Below the pieces are notes generated by a model. It worked only from the letters and a program-made list of their open reading frames with translations. It did no database searches and was not told the origin of the DNA. Below are positions 10,663 through 18,012 of a DNA stretch of 64,000 nt, piece after piece (position 1 is the stretch's first letter; every line of letters starts with the position of its first letter). Made by a program: the position numbers and the translations under genes. Where the stretch lies: positions 62,001 through 126,000 of the forward strand of contig JAFCMP010000059.1 of assembly GCA_017506865.1 (NCBI GenBank), written 5' to 3'. Source of the DNA: Tribonema minus. Its lineage: Eukaryota; Sar; Xanthophyceae; Tribonematales; Tribonemataceae.

Positions 10663-10726
10663 TGTGCGCCCAGGTGGTCAATGCAACGCATTTCGAAATG
10701 CGTTGCATTGACCACCTGGGCGCACA
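10663..10726. repeat. perfect 64-bp palindrome, candidate telomere resolution site
   Basis: Two 32-bp arms with no spacer, exact in every position: left arm 10663-10694 (starts TGTGCGCCCAGG), right arm 10695-10726, centre GCATTTC/GAAATGC. Symmetry stops abruptly on both sides (G10662 against T10727), so it is not the tip of a longer fold-back. It sits between convergent genes and encodes the last codons and stop of the minus-strand gene. Size and perfection match the targets of phage telomere resolvases (about 50-60 bp perfect palindromes), and such an enzyme is encoded at 15498-16628. A bidirectional 3'-end hairpin, as in mimiviruses, is the main alternative. Confidence 0.85.
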
Positions 10727-11007
10727 TAAGCTTCTGATTCCGCGAGACTCTCAAGCCTCCTGAGCCCATCATCAGCTTCTGCGTCCACGTACTGATCGTC
10801 CTCGTCATCTTCATCGGCGTCGTGTGCATACCCGGGGCGCTGACTGGTGTACTTGTAGCACAAGTTAACAAAATCCTCAAATGACAAGTTATCCAGCAAT
10901 ATCAAGCCCTCATTCTTGATGGCTTGTTGCATTTTGTAGTACATGTGCCAGACGCACTCTTCAACGTCAGGCCTCATCATGTAACCGAAGACGTTGTGTT
11001 CGGCCAT
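10678..11007 (-). CDS. unknown protein, 109 aa, C-terminus encoded in palindrome
   Basis: Start ATG 11007 is preferred to the in-frame ATG 11082, which would overlap the end of the dNMP kinase gene; an A9 tract lies at about 11037-11045. Contains a predicted helical domain (VEECVWHMYYKMQQAIKN, LSFEDFVNLCYKY) and an acidic linker (DADEDDEDDQYVDAEADD). The last 16 codons including the stop lie in the 64-bp palindrome, so those residues may be fortuitous. No family recognised. Confidence 0.5.
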   Translation of the reverse strand: MAEHNVFGYMMRPDVEECVWHMYYKMQQAIKNEGLILLDNLSFEDFVNLCYKYTSQRPGYAHDADEDDEDDQYVDAEADDGLRRLESLAESEAYVRPGGQCNAFRNALH

Positions 11008-11068
11008 GCTATGCAGAGTCCGTTCATGACAGAAGATTTTTTTTTCAGCTAGGTATAACGCATTTCCA

Positions 11069-11632
11069 TTAAAGCTCGGCAACCAGCCTCATCAGTATCC
11101 CGCAAGCCTTGGTCTGCAGATCCTGTACAGTCCCGTCGTTGAGTACGGTCACGTCGCAGTTGATGTCGGCGATGGCGCTCTCGGATGCGTGCTCATCCCT
11201 GACGTCCGTTGAACGCGGCCTCGTGATGCGTATCAACACCGCACGACACCCTTCGTAATCCCTCAGGAATTGCGCTTCGTTGTGAAAACGCACATCGGTC
11301 ACGATCGCAATCTGTGACTGACACGCATCCAATCTCATCCTGAGGTGCCTGATCCAGTGATCCTCGCCGAAGTTGGCGCGCACACACTCGGTGCCGAGGA
11401 CCTGCATCATTTTCCTTCGCGATACTCCCCACCGGTCGTCGACGGACTCCTTCTTGACGCGATCCTCGAGGTCGTCCACGTCCAACGAAAATATTGATCT
11501 GCATGCGGCCTTGATCGGGTCTGCAAAACTGAGCTTCGCGAAGTCTTTGGCGTCATCCCCCACCGCGTTTGCAAATGTATCCTTGCCGGCAGCCTTCGGA
11601 GCGACCAGGCCAACGATCAGACGAGGTGCCAT
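11069..11632 (-). CDS. deoxynucleoside monophosphate kinase (dNMP kinase)
   Basis: 187 residues. P-loop-like VGLVAPKAAGKDTFA at residues 7-21, then LSFADPIKAACRSIF and RKMMQVLGTECVR, with VTDVRFHNEAQFL and a late IRITRPRS Arg-rich segment. This layout is that of the phage T4 gene 1-type and giant-virus dNMP kinases, which phosphorylate dNMPs to dNDPs for DNA synthesis. A nucleotide-metabolism gene supports a viral origin of the island. Divergent from the secreted-protein gene at 11703, the 70-bp gap being AT-rich. Confidence 0.82.
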   Translation of the reverse strand: MAPRLIVGLVAPKAAGKDTFANAVGDDAKDFAKLSFADPIKAACRSIFSLDVDDLEDRVKKESVDDRWGVSRRKMMQVLGTECVRANFGEDHWIRHLRMRLDACQSQIAIVTDVRFHNEAQFLRDYEGCRAVLIRITRPRSTDVRDEHASESAIADINCDVTVLNDGTVQDLQTKACGILMRLVAEL

Positions 11633-11702
11633 CCGGTCACGCTGAGTGTGACAGCTCTCTCACCGGCTGAGAAAATAATATATTGAATGAATAAAAGATT
11701 TG

Positions 11703-11990
11703 ATGAGACTCTGTCTGTATGTCGTTTTGCTAGCGCGAATCTTCGCCGTGGACGTGGCAGACGCAGTAGTGCGCGAATGCCGGGCGCAAATCTTGAGATG
11801 TACACAGAGCGCGGCATGCACGTTCTGTTTTGACGTGTTTCGTGCCCCAAAGCTTCCCGACACAGAGCGCATGAGAAAGCTGATGTACCACATAGAGAAA
11901 GGTTTCTCAGAAGACTGCGACCTCAGCGACACGTCTATGAGCGCCCTCATGCTGTGTGCAATGACGAGTACAGTCAAACACAACACGTAG
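11703..11990 (+). CDS. small secreted or ER-lumen Cys-rich protein, 95 aa
   Basis: ATG 11703 opens a clear signal peptide (RLCLYVVLLARIFAVDVADA) followed by a short domain with several cysteines, including VRECRAQILRCTQSAACTFC. No family recognised. Divergent from the dNMP kinase; the shared gap carries AAAATAATATATTG. Confidence 0.5.
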   Translation: MRLCLYVVLLARIFAVDVADAVVRECRAQILRCTQSAACTFCFDVFRAPKLPDTERMRKLMYHIEKGFSEDCDLSDTSMSALMLCAMTSTVKHNT

Positions 11991-12188
11991 TTGCTCGTGC
12001 GGCGCCGTGTGACCGAGACGCAGACAAATGCAATATGACGGCAGTCGACAAAGCTAGCGCTACCGACGCTGCTGCTATGGTGTAAGTGCACTCTACAAAC
12101 TCCTTGGCGCTCGAGCAATCACGCCATCAAGGCATTCTCCTGCGCAGGGACAGCGATCCGTTCGAGCGCGCTCGCGTTGGGTCAAGAG

Positions 12189-13037
12189 CTAGAGCGATGT
12201 CTTTTCGAGGATCCTAACGAACTCTTCACGTTTCTCCCGCATCTGCTCCGGCGTACACAGCAAGTCGTTGACTTCGGCGACACCTGCTGAACTGCTGCCG
12301 TAGTACTCCTGTAGGAACTGCGAGCACAGCAGCATGGAGTCCAGTCGGGCAATGTCATCTACGGAGTTGATAAGTACAGTCAAGTCGTACAGCTTCGCCA
12401 CCTTGCAATCCACGCTGGCATCACCAAAGTATACAGTGCGCGACGTGTCTACGAATTGGACATGAGGTGGCTCGCAGATCGCATTGCCGGTGTGCAGGTC
12501 TCCGTGAACGAAACCGCTAGCGTGCAGGCTCTTGAGTAGCTGCGCACACACTTGCATCAGGCGTCTCGCGCCAACGCGACCACTGGCGAGGACGGCGTGC
12601 AAAGACTCAGTGCCCACATCTCGCATCAGCACGAACCCGAAGCTGACACCTGCGCCGCCCTTCACCACACACGCATCGAGTATCTCGGGGAATATGCCGG
12701 GCGCGCCGAGAGCTACCGCATGAAGCATAACGATCTCACGTCTGAAACTCTTGATGTCGGTCACAAACCAAGGTTCGCCCAGCACATTCATACCCGTTGC
12801 GCTGCTCAGGTTCACCAGCTTGGCGACGACACCAGCATCTTCGTCGGTCCTGCCGGCCAGAACTACACCGTAGCTCCCCCTGCCTCTCACATCAGTGATG
12901 CTATACCTCTTCCTGCTCGGCAAACGTTGCGATATAGCGTCGCAAACGTTCAGCCCGGCGCGCGCCGCAGCTGATATCCCCAGCACGCAAGAAAAAGTCA
13001 CGGCACTCAGATGCGATTCTACAATCACCTCGACCAT
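12189..13037 (-). CDS. protein kinase-like protein
   Basis: 282 residues with a hydrophobic N-terminal stretch (AVTFSCVLGISAAA). Kinase features in order: Gly-rich loop VRGRGSYGVVLAG at about residue 50, Lys in GVVAKLV, a Glu in KSFRREIVML, catalytic loop FVHGDLHTGNAI (HGDLHxGN, typical of aminoglycoside-kinase-like, ABC1/RIO-like and viral kinases) and the metal-site Asp in QFVDTSR instead of DFG. Key catalytic residues are present, so it is probably active; whether protein or small molecule is the substrate cannot be said. Confidence 0.72.
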   Translation of the reverse strand: MVEVIVESHLSAVTFSCVLGISAAARAGLNVCDAISQRLPSRKRYSITDVRGRGSYGVVLAGRTDEDAGVVAKLVNLSSATGMNVLGEPWFVTDIKSFRREIVMLHAVALGAPGIFPEILDACVVKGGAGVSFGFVLMRDVGTESLHAVLASGRVGARRLMQVCAQLLKSLHASGFVHGDLHTGNAICEPPHVQFVDTSRTVYFGDASVDCKVAKLYDLTVLINSVDDIARLDSMLLCSQFLQEYYGSSSAGVAEVNDLLCTPEQMREKREEFVRILEKTSL

Positions 13038-13198
13038 GCGGATGCATCGCCTTCTTGTGAGTGCTAACCCGTCTAATTTGAATACTCCTCAGCCACTTGT
13101 CAAAGTCCTCCCCTGTGCCTTTCTTGAGCTCGATCAGCTGCGGCATGCTTCGCAATGTCTCAAGACCAACTTTTTTTTTCTGTCTCAAGATCAAAAGC

Positions 13199-14452
13199 AT
13201 GTCTGAAGCAGTATCGCCGCCCGCCTCTGGTCCTGAAACATCTTCACAGGAGTGTGCAATTTGCCAGCTCACCAACTCGGCACTCGTCGCGACTTCGTGC
13301 GGTCACAATTTCCACCTGTCGTGCCTGCTGAAATGGAATCAAAGCCAGTCTCGTAGGGGCTACCCCACCACGTGTCCAACATGCCGCCAGCATCTCATAG
13401 ACTCCAACACGCCGAGCGTGCCCATTGTGCACAACACACCGGCACCTAGTGTACCTGGACCAGCGCAGTTGATCGAGAGCATCTGGTCGTTCCACGCACC
13501 CGCCACGACGCCCGCTGCAGGCGCTTCCAGAAGCGATGCCCAGCGCATGGCAGACACAATGTTCGCCATGCTGAATGTGCCCCCGATCACCACTACGCCC
13601 CCCGCAAACCCTACCGCTGCTACACCTCCTCCCCCTGCGCCACCAGCCGATGCTAGTGCACCGCCCCGTGACAATCACGTCAATCTCGGCCCGCCGCCAG
13701 ATGATGTCGACTTGGAGATCGAATACGACATGCTCATGTATGCGCTTTCAGAGGGCGATCACGTCACCATGCGCCAAAGGATCTCGGAGTGCCCCGCCGT
13801 CGTCCATTGCCGTTCCGAGGACGGCACCACCGCCCTTCATCACGCCATCGCGCGCGACAACCAAGAAGCGGCTGAGACGTTGCTCGCCAACGATGCGTCT
13901 GCGAGAGCGACGACCAACTACGGAATCGCGCCGCTTCATCTAGCAGCCATGCGCGGAAGCGCGGACCTAGTGACCAGACTCGCGTTTCAAGGAGGTTTCA
14001 TCGGTGCCAGAGACCCATCCGGCAACACACCTCTGCACTACGCGATCCGGAACATGGACGCCATCATGACCGTCAAGCTCATCGCTGGATCTGCGTCCGT
14101 CGACGTCCCTAACCTGAAGGGCGAGACGCCACTACATGTGACTGCGCGCCACGGTTCGCCCGTCATGAATGCCGTAGTCATCGGAACGTCACGTCACGTC
14201 GACAAGACCGACCACCAGGGTAACAATGCCCTGCACGTCGCAGCGCGGTACCAGAACGTAGACTTTGCACGTCGCATCATCGAACGGGCTACGTCCATGA
14301 TACGGTTCGCAAGGAACTTGGAGGGAAGATCGCCCTCGGATATCGCCTTCGCTTCCAGTAACGTGCTCATGCACAATGTGTTCTCCGCTGCACAGACAGC
14401 GGACACGATGGACGACACCGATGACGATGATGATGAGGACAGCTTCGAATGA
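13199..14452 (+). CDS. RING-H2 finger plus ankyrin repeat protein, likely E3 ubiquitin ligase
   Basis: 417 residues from ATG 13199. RING-H2 finger near the N-terminus: CAIC, then CGHNFHLSC and CPTC give C3H2C3 zinc ligands. A Pro/Ala-rich linker follows, then about six ankyrin repeats (GTTALHHAIARDNQEAAETL, IAPLHLAAMRGSADLVTRL, NTPLHYAIRNMDAIMTVKL, ETPLHVTARHGSP, NNALHVAARYQNV) and an acidic tail (DTDDDDDEDSFE). The usual start at 13097 in the same frame is less likely. Such RING-ankyrin fusions are used by large DNA viruses to steer host ubiquitination; that role is inference. Confidence 0.8.
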   Translation: MSEAVSPPASGPETSSQECAICQLTNSALVATSCGHNFHLSCLLKWNQSQSRRGYPTTCPTCRQHLIDSNTPSVPIVHNTPAPSVPGPAQLIESIWSFHAPATTPAAGASRSDAQRMADTMFAMLNVPPITTTPPANPTAATPPPPAPPADASAPPRDNHVNLGPPPDDVDLEIEYDMLMYALSEGDHVTMRQRISECPAVVHCRSEDGTTALHHAIARDNQEAAETLLANDASARATTNYGIAPLHLAAMRGSADLVTRLAFQGGFIGARDPSGNTPLHYAIRNMDAIMTVKLIAGSASVDVPNLKGETPLHVTARHGSPVMNAVVIGTSRHVDKTDHQGNNALHVAARYQNVDFARRIIERATSMIRFARNLEGRSPSDIAFASSNVLMHNVFSAAQTADTMDDTDDDDDEDSFE

Positions 14453-14524
14453 GCAAAAAAATCGGTATTTTATTTAATAATTAAAATGTTGTCCTATGTA
14501 TAGAGATCGGCACCACTCTTACAA

Positions 14525-14800
14525 ATGTTCGGTATCGTAATCAAGGATCGCAACACGTGCACGCGCGGCATCGTGCTGGCGCCCACAACGGCAAACAAGA
14601 ACACTCGCGAGACCTGTGTACTGAAGAAGTCCATGCGCGACGCCACACGCCTCAAGAAGCTGAATGACCGCAGGGACGCCAAGGAGACCATGAGGCGTGT
14701 CAATTTGAAGGAGAAGTTCGGCAAGCCGCCCGTGAAAGGATCCGCATCGCAACAGAAGCTGCTGAAGCTTATGCGCAAGTCTTCGTCAAACAGCATGTAA
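14525..14800 (+). CDS. small very basic protein, 91 aa
   Basis: Rich in Lys/Arg (RDATRLKKLNDRRDAKETMR, LKLMRKSSSN), about a quarter basic residues, no hydrophobic segment. An AT-only stretch at 14467-14485 lies upstream. It could bind nucleic acid or be packaged with DNA; no family recognised. Confidence 0.5.
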   Translation: MFGIVIKDRNTCTRGIVLAPTTANKNTRETCVLKKSMRDATRLKKLNDRRDAKETMRRVNLKEKFGKPPVKGSASQQKLLKLMRKSSSNSM

Positions 14801-14846
14801 AGTGAGGTTCTGAGCAAATAAAATAACATTGCTAAACAAAACCGAG

Positions 14847-15494
14847 ATGCGAGTATCTCTTGCAATTGATGTCTCAGGGCTTGATGACGATTGGCTGTCG
14901 TCTGATGAAGAGTTAGATGCAGACATTGAATCAGGATCCGAGAGAGGTTCGGTTTCAGCTTCCGATCGGACCGAATCCACGGAACCCTACGAGTCCATGA
15001 GTGTCTCCATCGTCGACACGGACACCGAATCGGACGCGGCCTCCACGTCTGTCACTCCGTCCACGACGGAGACCAAAGTTTTCTTTGACGGCGCGAAGAT
15101 GTACCAACAACTTGCGGAGCGGATGTCGATGTCGATATATGATGCGTGCGGCGTGGAGCGCGGGGACGTGCCGCGTCTAGAATCTGTGTTTGAAGTCAAC
15201 TTCGGCAAGACCACTGTCGCTGCGAGGTTCGCCAGGAAACTGCGCACCACCGAGGCAATGTTGCAGCTGGCGCTAGATACGATCAGACTCACGTGCTTTG
15301 CGGACGACAAGGTGGTCGCGGTGGAGAAGCGCACGAAAGCATGCAATGTATCGAAGCTGGCCATCGCGGTGCTGGAGTCGGCAGACCACGACGACCACGA
15401 GGATGAACTCGTCACGAAGGAGGTGGACTTCTGCATAGACTACGTCGTGGACCTGCTCGAGCGAAAAGCCTACGTCGCATCCCTGACGGTCTAA
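14847..15494 (+). CDS. unknown protein with acidic Ser-rich N-terminus
   Basis: Start at ATG 14847 (the frame opens earlier but without ATG). Residues 10-75 are acidic and Ser/Thr-rich (DDDWLSSDEELDADIESGSE), then a folded helical part (YQQLAERMSMSIYDACG, AARFARKLRTTEAMLQLALD). Ends 3 bases before the ATG of the telomere-resolvase-like gene, on the same strand, so the two could be co-transcribed. No family recognised. Confidence 0.55.
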   Translation: MRVSLAIDVSGLDDDWLSSDEELDADIESGSERGSVSASDRTESTEPYESMSVSIVDTDTESDAASTSVTPSTTETKVFFDGAKMYQQLAERMSMSIYDACGVERGDVPRLESVFEVNFGKTTVAARFARKLRTTEAMLQLALDTIRLTCFADDKVVAVEKRTKACNVSKLAIAVLESADHDDHEDELVTKEVDFCIDYVVDLLERKAYVASLTV

Positions 15495-15497
15495 ATT

Positions 15498-16628
15498 ATG
15501 TTGGTGTACTTGTGTCATATGATGAGCACCGAAATACATCTGTTTCTGACGGCCTTCCTCGAAGACACCAAGGACGCAAGCGCAGTCCTCGATTGCATCA
15601 GCCAGAAGTGGCCGAAGTGTAGAGCGACATACTTGTCATGCGTGAAAGCCGCCTGGATGGCGCAAGAGATTTACTCTGAGGAGTGCGTCGCCAAGATGGC
15701 TGACATCGATGTGCTACTCAAGAAGAAACTGACAGGCTCACGGGGCAAGACGAGAGACTCCGTCAAGCTGGCCATCGACGACTACGCAAAGTTCAAGGCG
15801 TTGTCGCTCAAAGACAAGACCGGAGTCCAAAAGTTGTTGCGTCAGCAACCGTTGACTGGACTCGAAGACGTCGATGCCGCCATCCAGAAATTACCGATCT
15901 TGCCCCAGTACGTTCGTGACTTGCACCTGACGAAACAAGAATCTGATGACGCCGCGCGTAAATCGATGGAGGCGCTCGCTACCAAGAGCGTGAATTCGAT
16001 CAACATCGATGCCAGCGACTTGATCGCAGAGTGCGAGAAGACGCTGCACAACGCAGAGAGCAACGCATTCGATCTGGCGGCCGCCATAGCGCTGACTTGC
16101 GGCAGACGGATGGTTGAGATCTTCAGCGTCGGGTCATTTGACGTCGTCGCCGGTGACCAGCGCACTCTAGCATTTGCCGGTCAAGTCAAGAAACGCTTCG
16201 GCAGTGACGATTGCACCATGCACATCCCGACCCTCACGGAAGCGTCCGCGGTGCTAGCCGCGATCAACAGATTGCGCTCAGAGAAGAAGTGCGACGGGCT
16301 GTCCAACAGAGACATCAACCTCAAATACAGCAACTCATGTCAGAGCGCAGCCAGGCGGTTGTTGGGCAAAAATGGCCATTTCCACGAACTGAGGGCCATG
16401 TACGCCGTGATAGCCTTCAATGCGACGCTGCCTCACTCGTACTCGCTCAATGCGTTCGTGTCACGCGTGCTGGGACACGTGGGACTGGGCAACTCCCTCA
16501 CGTACGCGTGCATCAACGTGTGCAACCTTGCGAGCGAGCACAAGTTTCGGTGGTCGCACCTCGACGCTTGTGGCGTCACGGCATCCCCGAAACGCAAAAC
16601 GTTGCGCGAGGTCATCCACAAGACTTGA
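15498..16628 (+). CDS. telomere resolvase (protelomerase)-like tyrosine recombinase
   Basis: 376 residues. The C-terminal half has the full tyrosine-recombinase residue set: Arg204 in CGRRMVEIFSVGSF, Lys231/232 in FAGQVKKR, His296 and Arg299 in HELRAMYAVIAF, His327 in VLGHVGL and Tyr336 in SLTYACINV (His to Tyr 9 residues). The GRRxxEI-GxF and GQxKxR wording and RAxYAxIA after the HxxR box follow my knowledge of the telomere resolvase family (TelK, ResT, TelA) rather than ordinary phage integrases. The N-terminal half is helical, as in those enzymes. They cut a palindrome and join each half into covalently closed hairpin ends. Co-oriented with the 14847 gene. Alternative: a divergent integrase. 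Confidence 0.68.
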   Translation: MLVYLCHMMSTEIHLFLTAFLEDTKDASAVLDCISQKWPKCRATYLSCVKAAWMAQEIYSEECVAKMADIDVLLKKKLTGSRGKTRDSVKLAIDDYAKFKALSLKDKTGVQKLLRQQPLTGLEDVDAAIQKLPILPQYVRDLHLTKQESDDAARKSMEALATKSVNSINIDASDLIAECEKTLHNAESNAFDLAAAIALTCGRRMVEIFSVGSFDVVAGDQRTLAFAGQVKKRFGSDDCTMHIPTLTEASAVLAAINRLRSEKKCDGLSNRDINLKYSNSCQSAARRLLGKNGHFHELRAMYAVIAFNATLPHSYSLNAFVSRVLGHVGLGNSLTYACINVCNLASEHKFRWSHLDACGVTASPKRKTLREVIHKT

Positions 16629-16762
16629 ACTGAACACGCAGAACCACGGCGTCTCGCTACCACGGCCGACCACGCTGGTGTCAAGGAGTCTGATCGACTG
16701 CTGGAGCACCATTCGCACTACGCCTAGCAACGCCGCCAGCACGAGCATCTGGATGAACACAG
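16461..16762 (-). pseudogene. 3' part of a membrane-protein gene split by the IS4-Fanzor transposon
   Basis: On the minus strand an open frame enters from the transposon edge and starts with a hydrophobic helix (FIQMLVLAALLGVVRMVL), running open to a stop at 16461. Its frame is exactly that of the truncated gene 20428-20820 once the transposon and one 8-bp target copy are taken out, so both are pieces of one gene. Its last 170 bases overlap, convergently, the end of the recombinase gene, so the true C-terminus is uncertain. Confidence 0.65.
16755..16762. repeat. 8-bp target site duplication, left copy
   Basis: GAACACAG directly precedes the left end (CAATGGTGGCAACTTAG) and recurs at 20434-20441 directly after the right end. 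Confidence 0.8.
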
Positions 16763-16784
16763 CAATGGTGGCAACTTAGTACAA

Positions 16785-17885
16785 ATGTCAACTTTGAGAC
16801 TTTTTTATATGCACGTGATATCAAAACACATGTTCAAAACCATGTATAACGAGTTCGAGAATGCTACATGGCAAACGAGACGGAGAAAAATCTCCACTGC
16901 GAGCGTTTTTTCATATCTGGTATCTGCATCTGTTGATGACAGGGGATTGCGGCATGTTATGAGCAGAGATGATGCCTCATTTTCGCATCAAGCACTATCC
17001 AAGGCACGTGCCAAGATACCCGAAGGCTTCTTCAGGCAGATCAACCGCAAAATGCAAGTTAAGCGAGAACCAGGGACGAGGATTGTTGCAATTGACGGGT
17101 CTAAAGTACGTGTTCATCCTTCATACATGTCAGAGGGCTACAAAAGCACGTCGTGTAGAGATTATACGAGACGGCTGATGTTGTTGTCATCAGCGTTAGA
17201 TGTTCACTCTAGAACTTGTTTTGACGTCCAGTTCTCAAAATCATTTGATGAGAGGGCGTGTGCAAGGTCACACATGGAAACACTGACACGTGGCGATACC
17301 ATGATATTTGACAGGGGTTACTTCTCATTTGCACTGTTAAAAGCCGCTAATGAGAAAGGACTCAGGGCACTTTTCAGGGTCAGAAACAATGCTTGCAGGT
17401 CCGTGAAGTATTTCTACAAGCAATGTGCCACGTACCGAAAGGTTATGGTGATACAGGATGGGGACCTGACACCGATGTGGTTGTACAAGTACTACATCGA
17501 CGGTGTGAAGTATGTATGTGCCACAAACTTCGAATCTTCTGTTCAGCGCGTGCAGTCGCTTTACAAGCTTCGCTGGAGAGTTGAAAGTAGCTTCAAGAGG
17601 CTTAAAGGCGTGCTTAATCTTGAAAAGAGTCATTCGCGGACGGCTGCAGGCTTCGCACAAGAGGTTGAAGCTAGAATCTTGTTTGATACAGTATGTGTCA
17701 ACCAGTGTGATGAACCTACATCAGGTTACTTGAAGTCTGTCGATATGTGCAACACAGTCTGTAAGGTTATGTTGATATGTGCAGAGACCATGTTATCATA
17801 CAAAAGCTTCCGCAGCATACTAGCAACATACCACACACATATTTACACAAAGCTCATGAGACCATCGCCAGTGCGTTTAAAATAG
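16785..17885 (+). CDS. IS4-family DDE transposase
   Basis: 366 residues. Catalytic Asp104 in VAIDGSKV, Asp176 in IFDRGYFS, and Glu267 in YKLRWRVESSFKRLK, which fits the IS4 YREK signature exactly: Tyr260-(2)-Arg263-(3)-Glu267-(6)-Lys274. The enzyme would cut and paste DNA bounded by the CAATGG... ends. The coding sequence is more AT-rich than neighbouring genes, a sign of separate origin. Start ATG 16785 lies 22 bases inside the element. Eukaryotic IS4-like elements (IS4EU) are known from algae and other protists. Confidence 0.9.
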   Translation: MSTLRLFYMHVISKHMFKTMYNEFENATWQTRRRKISTASVFSYLVSASVDDRGLRHVMSRDDASFSHQALSKARAKIPEGFFRQINRKMQVKREPGTRIVAIDGSKVRVHPSYMSEGYKSTSCRDYTRRLMLLSSALDVHSRTCFDVQFSKSFDERACARSHMETLTRGDTMIFDRGYFSFALLKAANEKGLRALFRVRNNACRSVKYFYKQCATYRKVMVIQDGDLTPMWLYKYYIDGVKYVCATNFESSVQRVQSLYKLRWRVESSFKRLKGVLNLEKSHSRTAAGFAQEVEARILFDTVCVNQCDEPTSGYLKSVDMCNTVCKVMLICAETMLSYKSFRSILATYHTHIYTKLMRPSPVRLK

Positions 17886-18012
17886 GCAATTTATTTTCTC
17901 TTTCTAAAGTTAATTAACGGGACAGTCGTCTGATGGTATTTTATTAAACATTAAATAAACAGACCCTGCCAGTCTCTCCTTCACACCCCATCTCAAAGAG
18001 GTCGATCAGACG

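Noticed and set aside
10663..10726. Palindrome as rolling-circle or rho-independent terminator
   Set aside because: There is no T tail and no Rep gene; stem length far exceeds such hairpins. Kept instead as candidate telomere resolution site.
16785..16797. ATGTCAACTTTG at 16785 as the left end of the transposon
   Set aside because: The better left end is CAATGGTGGCAACTTAG at 16763: it matches the mini-elements and sits next to the 8-bp TSD. The 16785 copy is internal.
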